Part shown: one piece after another, positions 24,590 through 37,775 of the stretch | Layout: each line of letters begins with the position of its first letter | Position numbering within the stretch: position 1 is the first letter of the stretch | Origin: Mytilus trossulus | Lineage: Eukaryota; Mollusca; Bivalvia; Mytilida; Mytilidae | Assembly (NCBI RefSeq): GCF_036588685.1 | Contig: NC_086376.1 | Coordinates: forward strand, 61,031,166-61,095,165 | DNA: 64,000 nt | Reading direction: 5' to 3' | Position numbers and translations under genes: made by a program | Notes under the pieces: generated by a model | Seen by the model: only the letters and a program-made list of their open reading frames with translations | Database searches by the model: none | Told to the model about the DNA's origin: nothing

Positions 24590-25860
24590 CATGTTTGTCT
24601 ATCCATCTTGCCTGGACTTTTTGAGTTTTAGTCTTCTCGTCACAGTACTCGAGGCATAGGTATCACTTCCTGCTGATGGCGTTAACTATTTGTTTGAAGC
24701 TTTATATTTCAGGAGGTAGAAAGAAGACCTTGATGCGTCATACCTTGTATGCAGATATCACATTTTATAAAGTTTTGTTCATATGTTCTTTACCTCATTT
24801 TCATGGCTCAGTGACTGCTTGACAGTTGTTTTGTAATACTGACTCATTTTGAGATATAGGATAATATATTTGGTATATGGGTTTCTTGCAATGTCTACAT
24901 GTCTGTCAGGTAGGCTTCACCTGACCTTGACTTAAATCCATGGAAAAAGTAATGTGATCAATTCCATTTCAAAGACCTTGTAAGCAATTGTCAACTATAT
25001 TTGGTGTATGAAATGATTGTAAGGTGTAAGTGTCTGACTGATTCATGTGACCTTGGCCTCATTTTCTGTGTTCTTTTGTGGTTTTTGATTCCCTTGTTGC
25101 ACTCTTGATATTAGTCCCCTACCGAAGAAGTCAAAGTGGACTCTTAGGCTGTTTGTCTGTCCATTAATCAGTCAAGCAGTTTGCCACTTTTTTTCTTCGT
25201 GCTTGAAGATATTGATTAGATATTTGGTATAGTTAAATCATGACTAATTAAATCTTTTTAAGTCTGATAATTTGTGCAGAGTTATGGTTCTTGAATTTTA
25301 AAATTCACTCAAATAATCAGTTATCCCCTTTTATCGTCATGCGTGAATATATTGATTTGGTAGTTGGTGTATAGTTTATCATGAAAAATTACAGACCAAG
25401 CTCAAATTTTGTTTCGGTCTAATGATTTTGTGTATAGTTATGGTCCTTGGATTCACTTAAATAATCAGTTTTCGACAACACATTTTTTTTCATCATGCTT
25501 GAAACAAACACTGCAGATAAAATTATATTATGAAGGCACTTATCATTGTGCGAGTGTTCAATGTGGGAATCTCATTAAGGTAACGACTCTTACCTCATTT
25601 TCATGTTTTATTGCTCAACATAGTCATAGTTTAGTGACTTTAGTCAGTTTCTCAGTCTACTATGTTGGTGGATGTATTCATGTTAATCTGGCAGTGTTGT
25701 TCTGACCTTGGCCTCATTTTTATAGTTCATTGCTTGGCTTTATTTTTGATGCAAGATCTTTATCCAATACTATGGGCAGAAGGTCATTTTTATTTGGTGT
25801 ATGGATTGATTGTAAGGTGTACTAGCCTGTCTGATAGTTTTCATTGATTTTTACATCATA
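24590..25860. repeat. Cluster of diverged short repeats between MBD2/3 and PDIA3
   Basis: ACCTCATTTTCATG-type blocks recur near 24790, 25050, 25590 and 25705. Copies of the 165-bp family fill 25110-25450. No gene is supported here; frames at 25409-25847 fall inside these repeats. Confidence 0.55.
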
Positions 25861-26156
25861 TACATGGTTAATTGGTCTGATTTGCAGATACTAAATTATA
25901 AGCAAAAGGCCAACTTCAGGTATGTGTTATCCTGTGGATCAGTTAAGTAATAACGAAAAAAGAAAACTGATCCCATTCAAACACACTCAGTATGCAGGCT
26001 AGATATTTAAGCATAGGCACTGCTTTAAATGTTTAGTTTGTATTCTTGTTTAAAATAGCATTTTCAATATGTTGAATGTAATTAAATTATAATCCTGGTA
26101 CCTTTCCGTAAAAAGTGCTTTAATATATTATAAATGCCTTCAGGGATGGGTAGCAG

Positions 26157-26696
26157 CATCTTCGCTAGCCTAGGGTTCTGATCCACTCCCGCTCTCTTCA
26201 CCCTTGGCGGATTGAGTTAAAATTTCGGAGACACAAGGTAAGGATTTGTATTGATTGCAGTCAAAACTCGCTGCATCCAATGAAAAAGCGCCTATAACAT
26301 GATCACGTGTAAATGTATAAAGTGTTTGTAAACAATTACCACGTATTTATTGTGCAACAAGTCTTTACATCCCTAAACATACTATATTTAGTGACAACTT
26401 GAAGGTTTTTAATCAACCAATAGAAGTTCCTGTGTATGTTTCATGCACAAATGCATGAATGTTGACGTATATTTTCATTTCCGGCTTTACCAAGTGTGTA
26501 GAATCTAGACGCTACCATGTTTTTACCTCCAAATTGAAGAGTTCAAGTGCTACCATTGGTCAAGAATAATGTATTCAGAATGGGCGTGATTTTTATCTTC
26601 CGATAGATGACACAACATTGTTATCACAAATGTTGGCTTAATCCGCCAAGGGTGAAGAGAGCGGGAGTGGATCGTAACCCTTGGCTAGCGAAGATG
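26157..26696. mobile_element. Mutator-like (MULE) non-autonomous element, 540 bp
   Basis: Terminal inverted repeats of about 60 bp start CATCTTCGCTAGCC and contain GATCCACTCCCGCTCTC on both ends with only a few mismatches. A perfect 9-bp duplication GGGTAGCAG flanks it (26148-26156 and 26697-26705). Long inverted repeats with a 9-bp duplication are the Mutator signature. There is no transposase frame inside. Confidence 0.8.
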
Positions 26697-27499
26697 GGGT
26701 AGCAGGTGTGATATTACAATGTTTCTCCATCATCAAGTACAATGCATGAATTATCCCAACTCCTAAACGATGGGTTGTCTTGTTTCAGTATGTTATTTAT
26801 CATGGTTAAGTTCTTTTGTAAATGGTACTTTTGAGTAAAACAGTTGTAATACTAGTATTGCAAAACCTCACAGAAATCAAGATGTGATATAGATCAGAAG
26901 GCTTGTCTATTAGTGATTATGATGAGAATGTGAATAATTAAGTAAGAAGTAAGTTTGGTAAATTGACATCTAAAAAGTGTTAAAAGAGTGTTTTGCCGAT
27001 TGAAGGCAATGCACTGGGTTCACCTAATTCTGCAATGAAATATTTCCATGTCCAGTCATCAAATGCAACAACCAAAACTTGTCACAAGTAACACTGCTGA
27101 TGGTGGAAAACTACAACAAATGGAAGTTACGAACTTGACTGGCTATACAGCACTTGCATGGTTGGTAATGATGGAGCACTTCAGTCCACTTCCAGTTTTT
27201 ATAGGATTTGTTTAACTTTGTTATGCTCAAACTATAATATTATGAGTATGGTAGTATTTTGTGGAATTTCTCGTCAAGGTCATGTTTTCACTGAATATGA
27301 AGCTTTAACACTAAATCCATTGGATGTTGGATATGTACTTTTTGATATTTTTGTTTTCGATACAAATTATTTTGTCTAGTTGCTTTTTGCTTCTAGTTAG
27401 ATTTTAGTAACTGCAAGTACTCTCAGATCTGTACCTTTTGCTTTGTATTGATCTCATAAGTTTTTCAACTTATTCATATCGTTTGTTTTCATGTTGTTT

Positions 27500-27760
27500 T
27501 GTTTCAGTGTCCCAGGTTAGGAGGAGGATTGACACAATTATGTTTAACCCACTTAATTATGTGCCTGTCCCATATCAGTAACCTGTAATCAGTGGTTGTC
27601 ATAAGTTGCGGTACATCATATTTGTTTTTTGTTTACTGTTTTGTACATTAATCTGCCCATTAGCTTTCTCGTTTTAATTGTTTTACTTTTGTCATTTCTA
27701 GGCCTTTTCAAGTTTACTATGACACATGGGTTTTGCTCATTGTTGAAGCCATACAGTTTT
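27500..27760. repeat. Copy of the GATGTGGTATGATTGCC family
   Basis: It shares the AATCAGTGGTTGTC, TTTCTCGTTTTAATTGTTTTAC and TTTTGCTCATTGTTGAAG blocks with the other copies and is truncated at its right end. It lies between the MBD2/3 and PDIA3 genes. Confidence 0.6.
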
Positions 27761-27834
27761 ATCAAAGAGGAACAAGAATTTCATCGTGTTATTGAACTTG
27801 AATAAAAGACAACTGTATAAATATGTAATAAACT

Positions 27835-27840
27835 TTTATT
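27835..27840 (-). terminator. Likely poly(A) signal of PDIA3
   Basis: Minus-strand AATAAA about 770 bases after the PDIA3 stop. The intervening AT-rich DNA has no coding frame and fits a 3' UTR; a nearer alternative signal is not excluded. Confidence 0.45.
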
Positions 27841-28607
27841 TCCACCTTTCATAAATACACTATTCAATGGACCCAATACATGCGTACTTCTAACAATTGA
27901 CAACTTGTCTGCATCAATGCACCAATATATATATATATATTCTTAACATTCAATAACAAAAAAACTGATAAAAATATTCAGTAAGGTTTGATTATTCTTG
28001 TGGAAGAGCTGATATTTATTCATACATCCATACCCTCAAAAGGGGGCATGTGTAAAACCAATGGAGAATTTAGAACTGTTATTGTAAAAGGAAAGAAATT
28101 TGTAGATAATAGCAGAATAAATGTTTAAATACAATTACTGATTAGCTATCAAAAACTAAATAATAAAGTTTGTATTTAGCAATAACATGTATGCAGACTT
28201 AGGAAAAATTAAAATTTGATCTGTAAACATGATCTTCAATATCGGTCTAATTTTCATACAGTCTTAGGGTATCAAATGTGTGCCTGAAAATACTTTTACA
28301 TGCATGTAATTATACAGTTGTCAACCAATCAGTTCCAACAGAATTACACCTATAGTTCTGTCAATCATCATATCAACATCATACCTGTTCTAGCATGAAT
28401 CAAACAATAAATTATAAATCACAGCTTTAGTTTATTTGGTGTAAAAGTAGAGCGAACTAAGTAGAAAAAGAATATACCATTAATGAGATGTTCCCACAAA
28501 AATGATGAGTTAAAATATACAATTTACAAGACAAAAAACAGTTATTCTGAACCATTCACAAGTCCATTCAGTCACTCAGACATCAGCACTAACACACCAT
28601 AACAGGT

Positions 28608-31600
28608 TTACAATTCGGTTTTAGATTTCTTTGACTTCTTTTTCTTCTCTCCTTCATATTTAAGACCATCTGTAGATTCTTTTTTCAAATATTCTAGAAA
28701 ATCGGCAACCTCTCGTCCACCCTGAAAAATATTTTTACGATAGGATTAATCAGTTTCTCAAAAAGATGGGTAATTTGTTTTCCATTGCATGATATTTTTT
28801 CTTACTTTTTTATAAGGATGTGTTAAGAATGTTATATAAATAGTAGTGATTGATGTCTGCTTAACATCTAGTTGTAAATAATAAATGAATATTCAGGATA
28901 ACAAAACCCGGCTTTGCACTGAACTAAAAAGTGGCGTTATTTGGTCAGATCTGGTGTCATTCCATTCTTATTTGGACTGTTACAACATAGTGCCAGATTA
29001 CAGTAGGGGAAGGATTGAGTGCTTGCAGATATGTTTTTACATTATTTACATGCCTGTACCAAGTCAGGAGGAGCTTGTACATGTAATTCAAAGTCTGCCA
29101 TTTGTTGCTGTATGTTATATGTGTGTTTTTGTTGTTCATACTTTAGGGGTTTAGTTTTTTTCATCTAAATTGTTTAATATTTTGCCATGTCAGAGTCTAT
29201 TATTGCTGACTACATGTATGGGTTTTGATCATTATCAAAAGCTATATATATGGTGATTTATAATTGCATAAATCCACATTATTTGGACTGTCTTTGATAG
29301 TGGTCTCTTTGGCAATCATGCCACATCATTTTTTTTTACTGTGAGAACAGGTCTTTTATCCAACCATAAATTAATACTTGTGAAGCAGATGTACATGCTG
29401 AAAGATTTTCTCAAATCATCCCCACTTTTCAAATTTGAACTAAAATGCTACTAAATACTGGTACTTACGTTATATTTTTTAGGATTATTTTTGGAATTCT
29501 TTGGTTTATAATAAATAGTTGGGAATCTGAAAGTAGAAATAATAAAACAATAAGGTACAACAAACCACTATAGTATAATAGTCATAAGTTATCTATATCT
29601 CGACCTTTACTATTCTTATTAATATTTATCTATTTTCTATCTGTTTTCTATTAGATAGTCTTTGCTATTTACTATTTAACTATTATTTTGAAATAATCTA
29701 ATCAAAATTGCTCCTGATATTTTATATTTCTTTCAACAACTTACTTCTCAGTAAAAAAAACCTGTTCTTTGAAAACTTTTGTTATTAATGCCACTAACAT
29801 GGGAAAGGATTTAAATGGTTTAATAATGATGAGGGGAGAAGCATGTTAACTCAAAGTTAATTTCATAATTAATTTGATATGCATGAATGGAAATTAAAAT
29901 GAAGGCTTAAAGGCAAAAGAGTCTTGATGTAATTTTTTTTTTTAAAACTTACAATGCATTTGATTCAAACATAATGTCAAAGTTAACATTGTTTCATGCT
30001 TGAATTGAATACTAACAAGACTTAAATTTACTTACCCGCTAACTTCATATGGTTTAGGTACATCATTAGCTGTAGCATCCATTTTAGCTATAGTGATGCT
30101 AGTTTCTTCACCCAACTGTTAACAAAACATAACAGATTAAACATTGTTCATACCTTTGGTCAGAAGTAAGAAAATCAACTCAAAGTGAATGATTAATTTA
30201 TTTTGTGGAGCAATCACATTATTTATAACAATTTTGATAAATATCAATCAAAATTATTTTATTTATAAATTATAGTCTTAACATGTAGATCAACTTCACA
30301 TGTGAGCTGACCTACTTTCAACAAAAGTCATGGATGCTTATTATTTTTCAAATGAAGATGTAAACTTACAACACAACCAATGTAGATTAATCATACAAAA
30401 ATCAAATCTGTGACCAGCATTATTATGTGACACTAGTTTTTCATGTGCATCCTTTATAAGCCTGCGTAGGATTGTGTCTTTTTTGTTTAAATATACAGTT
30501 ATTTGCTTAAGACTTGATAAGCTGTGGTACAATATCAGCGTTCAGTTCCAACAAGTTTCAGGTTTAACTTTTAAGCAAGCAGGGGTTGAAATTAGCGCTG
30601 GTCCGGTGGTGCAAGACCAGTAGAATTTGCGTCGGACCAGTAGAAATTTTCCAATAAAAATCACTGATTGCTTCGCAATCTCGGTTTGTTTACAAAACAA
30701 TTTACCTGCGACATCAATTACGGGGGATACTTAGTATTACAGTTGATAAAGTTGTCAAATGCATGTCATTTTTGTAGGACCAGTAGATTTGGAGCTGGAC
30801 CAGTAGATTTTTAGTCTACTGCTCCGGCTGACCAGTACACAAAAAAGCTTAAATTTGACCCCTGAGCACAAGTAAACATTTCTAAACTGAAGTAAAAGTA
30901 TTTACCTTTTCTCCTAATTCTGCAAATTTAGGCTCCAATGTTTTACAATGTCCACACCATGGAGCATAAAATTCTATCAATACGTCTTTACTGTCATCAT
31001 TTACGATCTCATCAAAATTCTTAGCAACAACAGTCTGAAAAATTAAAATAAAGACAATTGATTATTGTGTCTTTTATGTATATATAATCAATTTTAAATA
31101 ATTCATAGCAATTCAATATTCTTCATTACAAATAATTTCAAAAGTATGAGTACAATAAATGTAACAGATTAGACCAAGAACACATAGAAATCTCTTCTGC
31201 AATGCTACATCTGTTCTATGGGATAAAACAGTACTACATGAAACCCCCTTTGTATTTTTATTACTTGTTTTCTATGTAAAAGGTTCATGCTATAAGGGAC
31301 AACATCAAAAGTTCAATGTAGGATAAAACACTTAATTCAGATAGTTTTTTTAATTACCCCCTCTTAACTTAACCTGGGAAAAATTTATTAACCCATATGG
31401 ATATATGTAAAATCGATGTAGGATAAACAAAACTTGCAGTAAGTTTAACCCCCCACCCCCAAACTATTTGAATTAAGTTTTTTATCCTTCATTGATCTTT
31501 TGATGTCGTCCCTAACCTTAGTTTATTACATTTAGGAAAAATGTAAAACTTTGGACAATTTTGCCAATTGATGAGACCTGTAGGCCACATGAGCTAAAAT

Positions 31601-34600
31601 GTACGTAAATATGCTCTTTGTATCTTATCTTATTTAAACCCTAATGTAACCTTTCACTCAATCATTTTACAGAATTTCTCCCATACTTTATTCTGTATAA
31701 TGATCAATATTTTATATCTATAATATTAATTACCTTAACTCCTCCACTGTTATCTTCAGGTACAGGTTCTGATTTCAGGTATGGTTCTAATTTATCAGTT
31801 AATAAATCGTTAACAAACTTTTCTAAATTATCCATACTGAAATAAAAACATAAATTCATAATTTACTAAACATTGAATTTTGAACATTTTGTTAATTTCA
31901 TGGTTATCAAATCTTAAAAAAAGCCCTTGGATAAATTTGACAAAGGGAAAATCAAGGATTAGGTTTATAACAAAAACATGAAAATAAAATCTAGTGAAGA
32001 GGCTTGGCCCTAGAAATCATTAAATTTTAATTTGATAAAAGTGAAGGCTAAAACCAATGTATAGTATTGTATAAACATTCAATTAATATGTTTACTGTAT
32101 AATTTAACCAAACACAGGATTAAAAATGAATTAAAGAATAAAATCAAACTTCATCTTACAATAATTTAATTTTGGATCTAACACTTCGTCTGATTGGCTA
32201 ACATTATTTTGTTATCAGTACATATACATAATTTAGTCATGTGACCGTGACGTCATCAACGTTTTTTCATGGTTTTCTACGGTTTACAATGGAATTTAGA
32301 ATTAAATTATAAGAAATGACTGTAATATTTGTTCTGTCTATTAGAAATAACCCAAAAATGTGGTGCACACTGTTTAATAACCTGCTACGCGCGTTATTCA
32401 GTGTGCACCAAATTTTTTTATGTTATTTCTTCATAGACAGAAAAAATAATAGTCATTCCTTAAATAAGTAGTATGCTACAAACCTAAAATCACCAGACAT
32501 AATATATTTCATATCTCTATCATCTCTGGCACAAATTATTGGCTTATCTCCCTTGACATCATTCAGTCCAAATTCTCCCAACTCAAAACTGAAGTCTTTA
32601 TGATTGCTAACAGAAAAGTAAATATCTTTTCCTTCTCCTTGTAATTTCTTTCCTACTTTCATAACTCTGAAAAATCAATAATATTTGCATTAGTTAAATA
32701 AATATCAAAATGATTCACTGTGTAATAATTTCTATTGTACTATTTGATCAATTAATTCATCAAATTTATACGTATTTTTGTTATTAATACAATTTTTGGT
32801 GAAATTTACCTGTTTCTCCAATAGTTTGTTCCCTTCTCATTTTTCTCATAATCAACATCATAATAAGCAATAATAAGTGGTTTCTTAAATTTGTCAGCAT
32901 TGGCTTGTGTTCTGTGTCCACATAAACCAGTTCTGCAAAAAAGATAAATAATCATTACTCTGAAGTTAGTCAGAAGAATAAAAATAAAAATAAACTTTGG
33001 CCTCAATCCTATGGTTCATCATTAATATCCCGTTAGCACAATAAAGTATTTGATTTTGACTAAGATAGTCTAGCAAAACCTTATACAGATTTGGATGGTT
33101 TGTTCATTGTTCATTGTGTGTTAGAACTCCATTCTAATTCAAGTGTTATGTAAACAAAACAAAATTTATAAATTCTCACAAAAACACATATTAAACTAAA
33201 CTTTTACCTCAGTCCTATCATTTACTTGATAGGAAAATAATTTGTTTATCAATGATATATCCGCTATGAGGTTCGTCATAGATCAAAATCAAATAATACT
33301 GAAAGTCATAATTCCATATTGTAATTATTTAGTTCATTTATAAATAAATCTGCTCTTTTACATCAATTCAATCTTAATTTAGACCTAAGACTTGATTTGA
33401 GGATGTAACAGGATACTGTTTATTCAGAAATTATTGCATGCATTGATTATTGCGAGTTTGTCAATTATGTTATTTATGACTAAGATGTGATTTAAATTTT
33501 TATATATTGAGAAAAATTCTGTTTATTTCAAAAAAAATAAATAATACAAGTTTATATTATTGTGATTACAAATGTATAATACTCTAGCATTTTTCACAAT
33601 AATAAAAACATTGATATAATTTCTGAATTAAAAGTCCTATAATTAGTATAATTGGTTGTATAACATAAATATTATACTTACAATGATGATGACAACCAGT
33701 TCTTTATCTTATCGACATTGCTGCTTCCACCATATTTCTGTTGGGCATCTTCAAATTTACTTCTTAAATGTTTAGGTTGGAAAAGAATGATTTTGCTGTA
33801 AAAAAAAAGAAATTAGCAAATTGAATTACCATAATGTTAAAATAAAATAACCTTTTAGGAAAAATTAATTCAAACTGAGAGATTGTACATTTATTCTTAT
33901 TTCTTAACAACTAATATAAAGTAAGCAGTCTGCACCAAAATCTTTTTCCACTACTAGCAATGACTAGCCTGAAAACCAATATTCTGAATTTTTTTTTATT
34001 TGTCCCAACAAAGCTTTGCAAAATCTTACTAGTCTGAATAAAATTTTACCAGTCTGGGGCATCGGACTAGTGGCTAACCGTGCAGACTGAGTAAGCAAAT
34101 GCTTGTATAGAACTGTCCATTTACTATGGATTCATTTATTATCTAGGTTTATCAGTTTTCATGGATTAAATAACTTGCATTTTCTTGGATACTTGAATTC
34201 CAATTGTAAATCTCTGCGTACAAAGCCTATGGCAAATTGGTGATTTGTTAAATATTGAAATTATCGGTTCACAGATGCCAATGAAACCCACGAAAAATTG
34301 ATATACAACGAATAATGTCATTATAATGATGAATCCAAAGTACGATGTAATTCTCCATTGATTAACAGTCAGATGGATTAATATTTGTCCTCTTAGAAAA
34401 CATAATTTATTGACATGTACATGTATGTGGATGTTTATTTTACCTCATTGACAAACAAAACCCTACTTAGTGTATCCATATCAGAGGCGGATTAAGAGGT
34501 TTTTTCAGGGGGCCCGGGCAGCAGGCCCCCTCTTTGGCAGTCAGTTGGCCCCACTTATGAAAAGTCTAGATCCGCCACTGCATATGTTTTAAGACTTCTT

Positions 34601-37597
34601 TGACTCAGCTTGAGATCAAAGTGACAACCCTCTATCTGAATGAGAAATAAAAACCTACTCAGTGTATCCATATTTATCAAGTACAGCTTTGGCTGTTGTA
34701 TGACCAAACTTGACATCAGTACTCATAGCATCAGCTGCTTTCTGGAAAGCTTTGGCTAGTTCACTCTCCTTATCAGAAAAGAAACCTAAAATACAATGTA
34801 CATAAAGTTTAGATCAGTAATAACCTGTTAATCAAACTATTATCAGGAGAAAAATATAGACATGTAGCGTATATTTCATTCATGTTAATAAATATTTGTA
34901 AAAGAATCTTATATCTTAGCCATACTGTACTTTTTTTTATGAGAAGTCAAGTAATAATACTAACAACTTCTCTAAAAATTCAAATATGAAAAAAATATTC
35001 ATCTAACATGTCTAACAAGAAAACAGTTCGGATAACTTCTGGGATAAACATTCTTGAATTCAAGAGTTTTTCTGTCAGTATTTTTTCTATATTTGAATGT
35101 TTGGATTAGTTATCAATAATTATCAGTAATGAATATCTGTACACTTTGATTTGAAAGACAAAATAAACTTTAGTAACTGATTTATTATTTTTGTCAACAT
35201 TGTTTAAAATTAACAAGAGCACATACACTGTAAGGCTAGCAAAACATGTATCATACATTTCTCCCCTTATGTCAGTGAAAATATTTCTAATGCTTTTTAT
35301 GTCTCTGGTTTCATATTTTGAAATTCAGGTTTGAGATTACATTCTTCTTGCAGGATATAGTGGTATATTCTTAAATCTTTATGCATACTACTAATACATA
35401 AAGAATGCAACCACACAATATTTAAAACCTACCAGCTACAACATAATCTTTTTTAGCCAGGAATTTCTCAGCATCAGCTACTGATGTTAATTCTTTAGAG
35501 GATGGTCCAGCTTTGGATGCCATAAGACTGACAATACCATCTGTAATCAAATATATTTACAATCAATAAAACATCATAAAAATTAGATCAGATACACACA
35601 AACATTTACAACCATGTCTCTTGATTTTGTAATTTCTTATGAATAATTAAAATCTTCCAATGTGCACTAACTTTACCCGGAATCTTTTTTCCTTTTTAAT
35701 TTTGAAAATCAAAAAGTAAGCAAAACAAATACTACATCAGTTGCAAATACATCTTAATTGAATATATGAATATTTGAAAAAAAAGTTACATGCATATAAT
35801 TTTTTTTTTAAATCTGCAATCTAATTTTTTTCCCATTTTGTCAAAGCATTCAAATTGCTAAATTTCTTTTATAATTTAAGGGTGTTCTTTTTGTATAAGT
35901 TTCATAAATTTGTAAATGTATATGTAAACAAATTTTGTATACATACCAGCTTCTCTTGGACCACTGTATTCTTCAGCAAATTCACCATTACGGAAGATTT
36001 TAAGAGTTGGGTAACCACTTACTCCATACTTGGAACAAACTTCAGTACTTGCTGTACAATCAACCTAAAAAATAGTAAAAAATAGATTTAGAAATGTTGT
36101 TCAGACTTTTGAGTATAGCAATCAATTATTATTCAGTTGCAAGCAAAATGTTATCAAATAGAACTAATTTAGGGTGAAAGGATCTAATGTTTGATGTCAT
36201 GCAAATTCAAAGTCGCGTTCACACTTAACTGTTCATGTTCATCTACTGTAATCTAAGGTTGGTCCTTTTATCAATAATAAAAACATTAGTTTCCATGTGT
36301 CTATATCATCTCAAATCTTATACATTTGATAGTATCAATATAGTATATTTTTTACATATAAAAATAAGATATAATACATGTACGCACAAGTTCATATACC
36401 TAGTTCGATTAAATTGTCAAAATTCAAATAGTAACAATGTTTATACATGTGTATATATTTTTACATCAATAAATTTTTCATACTTTAGCCAATGCTACTG
36501 GTGGGTCATTATCCAATAGTCTTGTAGCTGCTTTTTCATATTCAGGGATTAATTTTTTACAATGTCCACACCTACAAAATAAACATGTGTCATATTAATT
36601 ACTTTTTATTTATCAATGCTACCATTTAAACAATTCTTCAACTTTAGTTGAAATCAGTTTATTGAAAACTGTACTGACGCAATCACAAGTTTGTTGACTT
36701 TTATTGAACTTATGCGATGTCCTGTAATAGAAGACAAATAGCGATAAGATGTATTTGCAAATCTGCACTGCTTGGCTAGAGAATCACAGCTTGTACATGT
36801 ACTATGACATCATACAATAATCACTTTTCCATTGTGCTGTTTATCTTGAGGAGCCAATAATTTACGAGGACATGTGTTATGTCCAGTACTAGTAAATACT
36901 AAATATGCTGACAAATGAAATGGTGATTTAAATATGGTGTATAGTAAACGTCTTTACATTTTTGGGTGTTCAGCTAAATTTAGCCTCTGAATAAGCTTCT
37001 GATTAATAGTAATGTCAAATGTTTTGAATTGTGATGTCAAACTTTATGGGAACCTGTGTGATTTTACGTAATCATTAATGGCAGACAAATTTGCATATAA
37101 GGGTAAATTTACCTCTATTTATTTGAACTACACTTTTGTGCATTGTTGTGGAAATTATGAACAGAATCAAATTTTACAAACAACTGTTATTATTGTAGTG
37201 TAATGAAGCTAAGAGAAAGAAACACAATTAATTACAATTTTACAAAATATTTACCAAAATTAAGAAAAAAGGGGGGTCCATTCCCAAAAGACTGGGAATT
37301 ATCTATTAAAACACCTAAAAAAATAATTGTACAAACATATTCACAAAGCAAGTTAACAACCATAGTTATGAGCAACCCTTACTTAATAACTGGCAATGAT
37401 TTATCAGTATCAAAATACATAAATATACACAAAAAAGGGGGGTGGGCCGGACACCGGTCTTACCAAGGAGCGAAAAATTCCACCAAAATCAAATCATGCT
37501 GTGCTGCTTTTGTTGCAAAGTCTGAATCTGTGAATTCCAGCACATCACTTGCTAAAGCTATAGCTGTCAAGGATAAAATACACAGAATGGTCTTCAT
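28608..37597 (-). CDS. PDIA3: Protein disulfide-isomerase A3 (ERp57), 13 exons, complete
   Basis: Exons in transcription order: 37597-37464, 36571-36484, 36064-35947, 35540-35433, 34785-34659, 33795-33682, 32932-32810, 32666-32484, 31836-31734, 31034-30906, 30115-30036, 29526-29469, 28721-28608. All borders are GT/AG, phases match, and the sum is 1479 nt = 492 residues (human protein 505). Residues 1-16 ([16 protein letters not shown]) are a signal peptide, with mature SDVLEF as in vertebrates. The layout is a-b-b'-a'. The first CGHC is at residues 46-49, with its Trp codon split by intron 1; the second is at 393-396 in exon 10. The b' domain holds [20 protein letters not shown], close to the ERp57 consensus. 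The C terminus is lysine-rich and ends in KTEL, an ER-retention variant. The enzyme forms and isomerises disulfides of glycoproteins with calnexin/calreticulin. The frame stays open upstream of 37597 but has no earlier ATG. An AATAAA (minus strand) lies at 27835-27840. Confidence 0.97.
29050..29335. repeat. Copy of the GATGTGGTATGATTGCC family in PDIA3 intron 12
   Basis: It begins GCCTGTACCAAGTCAGGAGG and ends GGCAATCATGCCACATC. It is diverged but the order of blocks is kept. Confidence 0.6.
30580..30870. repeat. Repeat with GGACCAGTAGATTT motifs in PDIA3 intron 10
   Basis: GGACCAGTAGA recurs four times as two pairs around a unique centre. The edges are GGTTGAAATTAGCG and AAATTTGACCCCTG, which are roughly inverted. 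A related ACTAGTCTG-type stretch is at 33950-34090. Confidence 0.5.
32310..32462. repeat. Foldback element in PDIA3 intron 8
   Basis: The arms of about 70 bp (TAAGAAATGACT at the left, AGTCATTCCTTA at the right) meet around GTGCACACTG/CAGTGTGCAC with a short loop. The right end is 21 bases from the exon 8 donor. A GTGACCGTGACGTCATC block just to the left recurs in diverged form near 1280, so the mobile unit may be larger. Confidence 0.75.
34122..34342. mobile_element. Diverged relative of the 1970 MITE, in PDIA3 intron 5
   Basis: The ends TACTATGGATTCATTTATT and GATGAATCCAAAGTA match the 1970-2181 element with substitutions. It shares the internal CCCACGAAAAATTGATATAC block. It lies between PDIA3 exons 5 and 6. 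Confidence 0.7.
34467..34635 (-). pseudogene. Partial duplicate of the 3' end of PDIA3 exon 5
   Basis: CCTACTTAGTGTATCCATAT (34462-34481) differs at one of 20 positions from the exon 5 end plus donor (34654-34673). Removing the MITE, the minus-strand frame still ends in TYGYT before a GTAGG donor, like KYGYT in the exon. Similarity further upstream is weak. The copy is only about 23 bases from the exon 5 donor and its phase does not fit, so it is a dead tandem duplicate rather than an alternative exon. Confidence 0.5.
34482..34580. mobile_element. Short MITE (99 bp) inserted in a duplicated piece of PDIA3 exon 5
   Basis: The ends CAGAGGCGGATTAAG and CTAGATCCGCCACTG are inverted repeats of a widespread GGCGGATC-ended type. 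Perfect CATAT flanks lie at 34477-34481 and 34581-34585. It interrupts the duplicated exon segment described at 34467-34635. Confidence 0.7.
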
Positions 37598-37768
37598 TGT
37601 TACTCTATACAAAACACCGGTTATGTGTGTGAGTACTTCTAAATAAAACGTGTAGTAGAGTTCGTGTGCTGTCGAGCATTGATTGGTCCAGATATACACT
37701 TCCGAATGACGGAAAATGTCGGAACCTGACGAGTTTTATCGAAATCTTCCGGACCAAGAATTTACAGA

Positions 37769-37775
37769 CACGTCA
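37769..37775 (-). promoter_or_regulatory. UPRE-like TGACGTG upstream of PDIA3
   Basis: TGACGTG reads on the coding strand about 170 bases before the PDIA3 ATG. This matches the core bound by XBP1 and ATF6 in the unfolded protein response, which is known to induce ER chaperone genes. A CCAAT box on the same strand lies at 37686-37682, but the canonical CCAAT-N9-CCACG spacing of ERSE is not present. Confidence 0.4.

Noticed and set aside
34467..34635. Mutually exclusive alternative exon 5 of PDIA3
   Set aside because: The phase does not fit either neighbour, the acceptor-like site is 23 bases from the real donor, and a MITE interrupts it.
37203..37646. 147-codon plus-strand frame
   Set aside because: It lies antisense to PDIA3 exon 1 and its intron; the minus strand has a signal peptide, thioredoxin fold start and matching splice sites, so this is a shadow.
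37597..37699. N-terminal extension of PDIA3
   Set aside because: The frame is open upstream but its first codon there is GTG; the first ATG gives a proper signal peptide.
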